From Chromera velia (taxonomy: Eukaryota; Sar; Chromeraceae), in contig JAHBMJ010004688.1 of the NCBI GenBank assembly GCA_018398765.1, forward strand, positions 59,546 through 73,012: DNA of 13,467 nucleotides, written 5' to 3'. How positions within the stretch are numbered: position 1 is the first letter of the stretch; the number at the start of each line of letters is the position of its first letter. The notes beneath the pieces are model-generated. The model was not told the origin of the DNA, did no database searches, and saw only the letters and a program-made list of their open reading frames with translations. A program made the translations under genes and the position numbers. Positions 1 to 6,801 of the stretch are shown in pieces.

Positions 1-140
1 GGGGCAGAGGAAGAACACATGACGTAAGAACATTAGAAATCAAACGAAGACTGCGAGGCCAGGTGGATGGGGACTTTCCTATCTCAAGATCGGAAAAAAA
101 ATATGAAATGGAAAAACATGCACTCCCTGACTGACTGCAG

Positions 141-609
141 GTATCATGGAAGAGACAGCAACAGCACGGGCCCGGTGCGAGCTCTGCAGCCTTACAACCG
201 GACGTGAGGCCTGACCAGACCATCTGGCAGTGTGGAGACGACCCCTTCCTTTCAGATGATCCACAGAAAGCGTGGGCTTTGGAGGACATGATGAGACGGA
301 GTGGGGTGAACAGCGAACAGCTGCCCGGGGGAGAGAGGAGGTCAGCCTCTTTGGTAATTAATGTGCCGTGACGTGCTTTTGAAAACAATCTGGAACATTG
401 TGCGCGATATTTCTTCAATTGTTGCTGAATCTTTGTGGATGTTTGTGACCGCATGCAGGTTGATTGAGGTACCGTGTATGAAGAAGGAGTGGAATAGTGA
501 GAAGGGGGTCTTTGTGGTCTCGCCAGCTGACTGCGACAAAGAGGGGAAAACAATTCTGAAGACCATCGAAGAAATGTTGAAGGGTTCCACGGGTGAGGGG
601 AGCGATTAG
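141..609 (+). CDS. 3' end of an unrecognised gene (last two exons, 5' partial)
   Basis: Proposed exons are 141-340 and 459-609, with TAG stop at 607-609. The first follows an acceptor ending CTGCAG and stays open for 66 codons. Its donor is GTCAGC, also used twice elsewhere in the window. The next acceptor, CGCATGCAG, is like those of the RNase HII gene. Phases match: the first exon ends with two bases of an Arg codon and the second supplies the third base. The predicted C-terminus contains QTIWQCGDDPFLSDDP, then AWALEDMMRRSG, then VFVVSPADCDKEGKTILKTI near the end. I do not recognise the family and assign no function. If the intron is not removed, the first exon reads on to a TGA at 369-371. 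The only support is open frame, phase agreement and splice-site similarity, so a pseudogene or chance frame is possible. Bases 1-140 would be intron. Confidence 0.42.
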
Positions 610-780
610 TGCTTTCCGATGCTTAAGGATGATTGACGGGTCATGGAAGGGGAAGGAGATGCGTTAAGAGTCATGGTCGAAGGGCAGGTACCAGTAAGAG
701 AGGGAACGGGGAAGTGGAGAGGTGAGGGAAGAGGAGAAGGAAGAGTGGACACTCAACGGGAAGAGGGCGAGCAGACCCGC

Positions 781-800
781 AAATGCATAATCATGCATTT
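781..800. repeat. perfect inverted repeat, 8-bp arms, 4-nt loop
   Basis: The arms AAATGCAT and ATGCATTT surround the loop AATC. It lies about 170 bp downstream of the proposed stop of the left-hand gene, so it could form a hairpin in that 3' region or be a double binding site for an ATGCAT-type factor. Function is not shown by the sequence. Confidence 0.6.
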
Positions 801-1134
801 CCTGTAGTTTGCAGATCGTCGGCGCACAGCCGAATCGTCTGTTTTTGTTCTTCCCCCAACTTCTCAGCCGATTAAAGTTTAAGAATGCGCATGCACCAAC
901 AAATAAGAATCAAATTTTGGAACGTCCATACAATATTATACGCAACTGAGCAGCAGCTCGCGAGGCCATGCAGAATGAAATATCACCAACAAAGTTTTCA
1001 TTCATTCGGGTTCATCACAATTAAGATTGCAAACTTTGGATAGATACTACAAATTGAAAAAAAAAAAGTTTACCGAAATTAAAAAGCTCTACTAATAGGT
1101 GAACCACGCAGGATATGGTCTAAACCACAAGAAT

Positions 1135-1259
1135 AAGGTACACTCTAGGGCACACCCTTATCTTTTGTGGAAACAACGATCTCGGGTGACTTCTGCAAGT
1201 TTAAAGAACCTCTCTAAACGATGTAGACTAAACGTAGGGTCCACCCCAGGGTCCACTTG
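1135..1259. repeat. two degenerate 12-bp tandem dimers in opposite orientation
   Basis: On the - strand, positions 1158-1135 read AGGGTGTGCCCT then AGAGTGTACCTT. On the + strand, 1236-1259 reads AGGGTCCACCCC then AGGGTCCACTTG. Both are adjacent 12-mers beginning AGRGT. A related pair lies at 10746-10769. The copies are short and diverged, so shared origin is an inference. Confidence 0.4.
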
Positions 1260-1528
1260 AAAAAAAAAAAATAAAGATTGTTTATGCCTACGGCGTGGTT
1301 AATAAATTATAAGTCGGCAGAGAAAGCAAAAGGGAGCTAAAGCAACCGCACGGAGCCTGTGACGGAGGCCGCCGGAAGAACGGCACTCAGGTGCGTCAGT
1401 ACGTGCTGCGAGCCAGCGGGAGGTGGCCTGAATGATTGCCTGCTTGGGTCTCTAATAGCTCTGTTTTGGCCTACTTGAATCGACGATCCTTTTCCCCTTC
1501 CATCTTTCGTTTCATTCGCGCTGTCATG

Positions 1529-1544
1529 CTCTCTCTCTCTCGCT

Positions 1545-1580
<36 letters not shown>

Positions 1581-1594
1581 GTGCGTGTGTGTGC
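1529..1594. repeat. compound (CT)n-(GT)n microsatellite
   Basis: CT dinucleotides with a few interruptions run to about 1580 and are followed by a short GT run. It lies just beyond the 3' end of the - strand G-patch gene. The predicted reading frames across it are low-complexity Arg/Glu or Ser/Leu artefacts. Confidence 0.9.
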
Positions 1595-1773
1595 ATACGG
1601 CCCGGGAATTGATTTTTTCAAGAGTCAATTTGTTGAAGTTACTGTTTTCCATCTGCCGATACACATGCAGGAAGGAAGATCCAGGCAGGTATCTTCTCTT
1701 CTTCTTCCGTTCCTCCCTTCACAAAAGAAACACTCACTCACATACTCACTTCGCACACACACCCTCATGCAAG

Positions 1774-2901
1774 TTAACGTCTCTGGAACGGATCCTGATG
1801 TTGCTGCTGCTGTTGAGGGCCGGGGGGCTCTTCCCCTGGAGCGAGCTGTGTGAGAATGGTGTCCATGGACTCTTTGTCATAAATGGTGGCGTACCCATCA
1901 TACCCTCTTCTGGGGTTGTTCAGAGGATTCGGTCTAAATCTGTATGCCAACATATTCCTCTTCCGAAACTGTTCGAACGGATCGTCTCTGGCAGAGGGCT
2001 CATGGGTTTGCCTCGACTCTCCAATCACCGTCTCGGCAGCGGCTCTGACAGGGGCCTGGATGCCCTTACCCTCTGCCCCCAGTCCCCTTCCCTCTGTCCA
2101 GCCAGCCTTCTTCAAAAGCTGAAAACCCTTATTGGACTCGGAAATCTGAGCTCCCTGGGTAACCACAACCTCCCTGTTCCTAGAATCCACATCCCCCTTC
2201 TTGATGGCCTCATACTTTGACTCAAACGCTTGGAGAATGTCTGAAGGCACGTACTCTTGCAGACTCTTCCCCTTCTCTTTATTCAATGCTGTGATGGTCG
2301 CAGCGAGACCCGAGGTCTTCAACATCTCCTTCGCCCTCTCCATGTGCGTCTTGCTGATGCCCTCCAGTCCCTCCCCCGTCTCCAACAAGAGTTGGGGGTC
2401 GTCGGAATTCTCTAACGCTTTCGCAAGCACATTCCAGTGCTCCTGTTCCATCTCCTTCAAGAGAAGCTTTGGGTCTTGCATTGGTTTTGTTGAGGGGGGC
2501 AGGTAGGCAGCACCTGCGTAGAGGGGAGAAGCAGATGGAAGAGGGGAGGTGGAGGGGGCAGCCGCACTGCTGCCACTCTCACCTCCTGCAGCCTCCTCAG
2601 GCATCTGCCCCCATCTGCTCCTCTTCCTTTGCGACCCTGCAGCGGGAGCTTCTGTGAAACGCCGGTGGTCCTCTGTCGAGGCAGCCGCAGCAGCAGGAGC
2701 GGCATCAGGAGGTCGGGCTGCGGTCTCTGTGGAAGCAGCAGCGGCGGCAGGGAGGGTCTCTTGAAATTTGCGCCTCTGCCGCCCTTCCGAAGTTTGTGGA
2801 ACGCTGCTACTGCTACTGCTACTGCTACTGCTGCCACCGCTGGCCTCCTCAGGCGGTGCTGCTGTTGTCTGACCAGGCTGTGAATCTGGGCCCGTGGACA
2901 T
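1774..2901 (-). CDS. SUGP1: SUGP1/SF4-like G-patch splicing factor, no SURP modules
   Basis: This single uninterrupted frame codes for 375 aa. In the SUGP1 family the G-patch stimulates a DEAH helicase during branch-site recognition by the U2 snRNP; that role is family knowledge. Visible here are a Ser/Ala/Pro-rich N-terminus (about residues 20-90) with a ten-Ser run at 24-33, and a ULM-like KRSRW at 93-97, the kind of motif that UHM domains bind. A helical region spans about 142-240. The G-patch at about 256-290 contains NKGFQLLKKAGW and GRGLGAEGKGI. It is followed by the hallmark SUGP1 C-terminus at 312-332, with MLAYRFRPNPLNNPRR. A Gln-rich patch ends the protein. Human SUGP1 has two SURP modules before the G-patch; none is seen, and the protein is much shorter. 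The frame stays open for about 21 codons upstream of the chosen ATG, so a missed upstream exon cannot be excluded. It is transcribed divergently from RNase HII. Confidence 0.86.
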   Translation of the reverse strand: MSTGPDSQPGQTTAAPPEEASGGSSSSSSSSSSVPQTSEGRQRRKFQETLPAAAAASTETAARPPDAAPAAAAASTEDHRRFTEAPAAGSQRKRSRWGQMPEEAAGGESGSSAAAPSTSPLPSASPLYAGAAYLPPSTKPMQDPKLLLKEMEQEHWNVLAKALENSDDPQLLLETGEGLEGISKTHMERAKEMLKTSGLAATITALNKEKGKSLQEYVPSDILQAFESKYEAIKKGDVDSRNREVVVTQGAQISESNKGFQLLKKAGWTEGRGLGAEGKGIQAPVRAAAETVIGESRQTHEPSARDDPFEQFRKRNMLAYRFRPNPLNNPRRGYDGYATIYDKESMDTILTQLAPGEEPPGPQQQQQHQDPFQRR

Positions 2902-3675
2902 TCCGTAGCACCCAAATTCAGTGAGAAGAGCAACGAAGCCTTCAAGAAGATAGTTGTCCAGCTTTCAACAAGCACCGAGTGACTGCGCGCAATAGGTGAT
3001 CGAGACACAAAAGTCTACAACAGATCTTCGGAGACGGTATCGGTGGACCAAGAACGTCCTCAAAGAATTGGACAGTAACGCCAGTGCAGAGTCACTTCAC
3101 TCTAGAGCTGCATATGCAGAAGTAAGAAGTATCTCAAGGCCCAAGAGAGAACTTGAGGCATCTTGAGGCAATGAGAACTCTGCATTCTGAGTCGCTGGTG
3201 TGCAAGATTGTACAAAGTAGTGATTGAAAGCATCGGCTTTAATCTGTCAGTCATGCAGTCAGTATAAACTGGTCTTCTTAATTTGTGACGCACGCAAAAA
3301 CCGATGGCCCTGCAAAAAATCTGCGGCAAATTCTCGCAAAGCGAAAAAAATCCCATTGCATGCGGAGACGGCAATTCAATTTCAACTCAGAACTGAGTGG
3401 CAGCTAGAACGAAAGATTGAGGAAAGTTCATCATTGGAACTTCCAAAAACCTCTCGAGCAATCTTGCTCTGGCAAGAAACCCACCCCCCACAGTCCCTGT
3501 TTATCGCAATTTTTGCTTGGTATCGCACGAGGCTCTTGTGGAAAATTTTTGTCGACAAGTTGAAATCTATAGAACAGCATTGAGGAGAAAATTCATCTTT
3601 GAGCTCTCTCGTTCAGTCCCATTTTCCAGGGCACAGTAGAGGTGTTTGAATTTTCTTCGATTAGAAAAGCTGTGT
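2902..3675. promoter_or_regulatory. divergent intergenic region between the G-patch gene and RNase HII
   Basis: The two flanking genes diverge, so both promoters should lie in these 774 bases. No TATA element or other promoter motif stands out. One GCATGC lies at 3358-3363. A reading frame at 3224-3583 has no ATG start and no recognisable family, so I do not call it. The designation rests only on gene orientation. Confidence 0.35.
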
Positions 3676-3807
3676 ATGGTCCTTGGGGGGTGCTCTTTCC
3701 TGTCCCGGAATTTTTTTTCAGTCACTCTTCTTTTGTCGTTTCGCTCTGGCGGCTGGCAGTCTCGACTGAAGTTTGTGGAACGAGAACGCGCTCGAGGTTT
3801 CTGCACG
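3676..3807 (+). other. candidate organelle-targeting leader of RNase HII
   Basis: The 44 codons between ATG 3676 and ATG 3808 encode a hydrophobic segment containing FFSVTLLLSF and then an Arg-rich stretch ending in RERARGFC. This fits a signal peptide plus transit peptide for a complex plastid, or a mitochondrial presequence. A T-run followed by CAG at 3713-3721 could instead be an acceptor that removes this leader, leaving 3808 as the start. The sequence alone does not decide. Confidence 0.4.
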
Positions 3808-6768
3808 ATGGTGAAACAGAGTGCGGGTGCGAGTGCAGGGCGGATCGAGGAAGAGAGGCTCGAGAAAGGAGGGTGCGCCTTCGTGGTCGGAGTCGACGAG
3901 GCAGGGAGAGGACCTCTTGGTCGGTCTGTGAGGGATCTGTCAGATTTTTGAAGTTCTCGCTGCTTCTGATTTTTCCGTGGGATAAAGAAAGCTCAGACAA
4001 GGGGGGAAAGTGAATGTGATGAAGGTACTGAAGGACATTCTTGTTTTGGGAAGAAATGCAAAGGCTGAAAGAAGTCTTCAGGTGTAGTTTTTTCTCCTAC
4101 ATTTTTTTTCCTGCCGTCTCCTTTCTTCTACTCGTACCCTCTCGGAACCCCCCTCGCGTGTGAATTTTGTTCTTGCAGCTGGTCCGGTTGTTGCTGCTGC
4201 CTGCTGGCTTCCGAAGGGATTGGAGTCTGAAATTCAGGGCATTCGGGTGCGTTTTCTTCTTTTCTTCAAGTCTGGCTTGTTCTCTTCTGCAGCATCTGAA
4301 AGAAAAGTGTTCTCGGCCTCCCTGAACAGGCCTGCGTATCTCTCTCTTTCTGTCTCAACCCTGTATGTCGTGATCGAGGGAGTCAGATAGAAGTGGGCGG
4401 GCAGCTCTTTCTCCTCCCTCCCTCCCTCCCTCCCTCTTTCTGGCAGAGCTTCGCTTTCTTCTCTTTATCTTCTCAACCTGTCTTCCCCCTCTGGCGGTGT
4501 GCTCTTCTCTGGCTCAATTGACGCAACAGCAAGAAAGAATGCCTGCGTGCAAGAAAAGAAAAAAAGGAGAGGCGTAAAAAAAAAATGGGCCGCTGCTCTT
4601 CCCTCTCCTCCGATTATCCCTCGAGGCTCTTCTCTTCTCCACGTGTCATTGAATCGCTTTCCTAAAAGCTGCTGGGGTGAAAGACATCCCCATTTGTGCC
4701 TTTTTTCCTGACCCAACAACAGTGCACAAGAGAAAGAGAGAGAGCGAATGATGACTTACAATGATAGGCCGGAACGAGGAAGGTGAACGCCACTCCTCTT
4801 GCCGAGTTTCATTTGAGCCTTTTTCTATTTCTGACAGCTCCTCTCTCTGCATGGAACATGCGAAAGAATTTATACAGGGTTCCTCTTTCAGGAGACAACC
4901 CTCTCTGATTGAGATTGTTGAAGAAGAAAAAATCGAGTGTATCTCTCTATCTGTGATTGTTGCAGGACTCCAAGAAGCTGACCGAGGAAGAAAGAGATGC
5001 GGCATTCTGCCAGCTTGTGAAGACTCCAGGGGTCGTCTGGGCAGCGGAGGAGGTCCGGCAGGAAGTGAAGGGGAGTTGGGAGACAGGAGGATGCATGATT
5101 TCTCTTTCTTTAAGTTTTCGAATTGGTCAGACCCCGTGCATGGCGGAAAAAAAAAAAATTCTGCTGCAGCAGCACATGTCTGTGTAAGCTTCGCGTTGTG
5201 CTCTCCATGTCCTCTCTCGGTCTTCTCGCCTTTTTCGGTCTGCTTTTCTCTGTTTCAATTGACGGAAGAAGAACGAACACCGCCAAGGCCTCAAGACAAA
5301 ACCAAATGTTCGTGTTCGTTCACTGCATGCACTATCGTATGCTCTCTCCAGTTGTTCCTCTTGTGTCCGGGTTTGATTCAGTCGCCATGCTGACAGCAGC
5401 TTGGGTGAGAGACACTTCCACCTGTGCATTCTTCCCTGTCCCACCGACAGTAAAGAGAAAAAGAGAGACAGCGCGAATGATGACTTACAATGATAGGCCG
5501 GAACGAGGAAGGTGAACGCCTCTCCTCTTGCCGAATTTCATTTGAGCCTTCTTCTATTTCTGACAGCTCCTCTCTCTGCACGGAAAAGGACGCCCAGTCG
5601 ATCTTCGGGATGCCGAACTAGGTTGCCTGTCTTCTTTCCCTTTTTGACCTCTGCGTGCCTCCGTGGTTTCCTGAAGTCTTCGTCCTTTTGCTCATCTCTT
5701 CCTGATACGATGCCATGCAGGTGGACGAACTCTTTATTGATCGTTTCAACATTCTCTCGGTCGGTCGATTAGTCTGTCCGACCGTCGGCAGCTGTCCGAA
5801 GTTTGGTTTGTTTTTCTTGTTGTCTGCAAAGAAGGAAAACGAAAAAACGAAGTTATGCACGGTCCGACTCTGGTCTATGTGTCTGACTGTCTCTTTCCTT
5901 GCCTTTTTGAACTCGAGTGAGTGATTTGGAGCATCTTTTACCACGCTGGTATTCCCTGCACGCAACACGTTGGCTACCCCTGTTTCCCCCCGCCTGCTTG
6001 CCTCGCCTCGTGCATGCAGGCCACCAAGCTTGCCATGACTCGTTGCATCCGGTCAGTTGCTGCCAGACTGATGGAGGAGAAAAGGAAAACGAAGGCGCGC
6101 AGACAGCCAGGGAAGAATGAAACAAAGGTCGACTCCTCCATTGAGTGTCTGACCTTATTGGAGAGAGAGAGGAGGCTGATGACTCAAAGCCTCGAAGGGG
6201 AAGAGGAAGAAGACGCCTCCAAAGTGGGAGTCCTGGTGGATGGAAATCAGGTCAGACAGAGAAACACCTAGATGCCTCTTTGCATTTCTGACTGCGTCTG
6301 AGTGAGTACACAGCGAGAGAGACAGACAGAAAGGGAGGGAGGGAGGGAGGGAGGGAGAGAGAGAGAGAAGTAGAGCTCTTGTGAGAGCGTTCGGTTCAAT
6401 GTACGCGGATCAGCGCCTTGCAGCATCCCTCTCTTCTTGTGCCCGTCCATCCACCCTTTCATGTTGCATGATTGCCTCTGCTTTCTGTCTCCGGGCTCTC
6501 TTAGGTTGATTCTTTTCTTCCCTCCATCATCACTCTACAGATCGATCGAATTGGACACTTCAGAATTCTGATTTCTTGTATTTCCCCAGAAACGACGACA
6601 AGTGGAGGCGCGTTCTTTCCCCTTTCGTGGTCTTTCTCGTTTCTGCCCTTCCTGACTTTCTCCTTTCTGCCCTTCCTGACTTCTTTCTTGCCGCTCTCCT
6701 TTCAGATACCCCCCCTCCTGCAGGAATGTGGTGCGCTGGAGTGCCGGGCTGTTGTGGGAGGTCTGTTG

Positions 6769-6801
<33 letters not shown>

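Larger units (their letters stand above)
610..1528. other. intergenic region with AT-rich island
   Basis: No convincing coding frame is seen. The first 170 bases are G/A-rich. A perfect 8-bp inverted repeat lies at 781-800. From about 880 to 1320 the sequence becomes AT-rich, with A-tracts near 1058-1068 and 1260-1271, unlike the mid-GC gene regions. Two degenerate 12-bp tandem dimers sit at 1135-1158 and 1236-1259. The composition resembles the other AT-rich stretch at about 10240-10800. Genes on either side converge, so both 3' ends should lie here. Confidence 0.6.
4247..4965 (+). other. RNase HII intron 2 (719 bp), host of a snoRNA-like element
   Basis: The donor is GTGCGT and the acceptor TTGCAG, both phase 0. 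The intron carries a (CCCT)n run near 4413-4437, an A-tract near 4577-4585 and the box C/D-like element at 4748-4834. The element ends 131 nt before the acceptor. Parts upstream of the element resemble the same part of intron 3, for example TCAATTGACG at 4514 here and 5255 there. Confidence 0.75.

Noticed and set aside
880-1320. Transposon or LTR in the AT-rich island
   Set aside because: No open frame, terminal repeats or target-site duplication can be seen. Only short degenerate dimers are present.
2457-3008. 183-residue - strand frame overlapping the G-patch gene
   Set aside because: It is a shadow of the SUGP1-like frame in another phase. The true frame has recognisable motifs; this one has none.
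3224-3583. 119-residue open frame upstream of RNase HII
   Set aside because: It starts at TTG, not ATG, shows no recognisable domain and lies in the divergent promoter region.
4413-4437. CRISPR-like or satellite array
   Set aside because: It is a simple CCCT microsatellite without spacers.
4640-4735. A further snoRNA upstream of each C/D element
   Set aside because: The two introns share some words here, but no C/D or H/ACA box set is consistent between the copies.
5065-5070. GTGAAG as the exon 3 donor of RNase HII
   Set aside because: It gives four extra residues before the Ile-Asp motif. GTCCGG at 5053 gives the exact spacing of E. coli RNase HII and fits the G|GTCNG pattern, though GTGAAG remains possible.
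4447-5588. Tandem duplication of exon 3 together with its introns
   Set aside because: Intron segments on both sides of exon 3 are similar, but no second or decayed copy of the exon follows the second segment.
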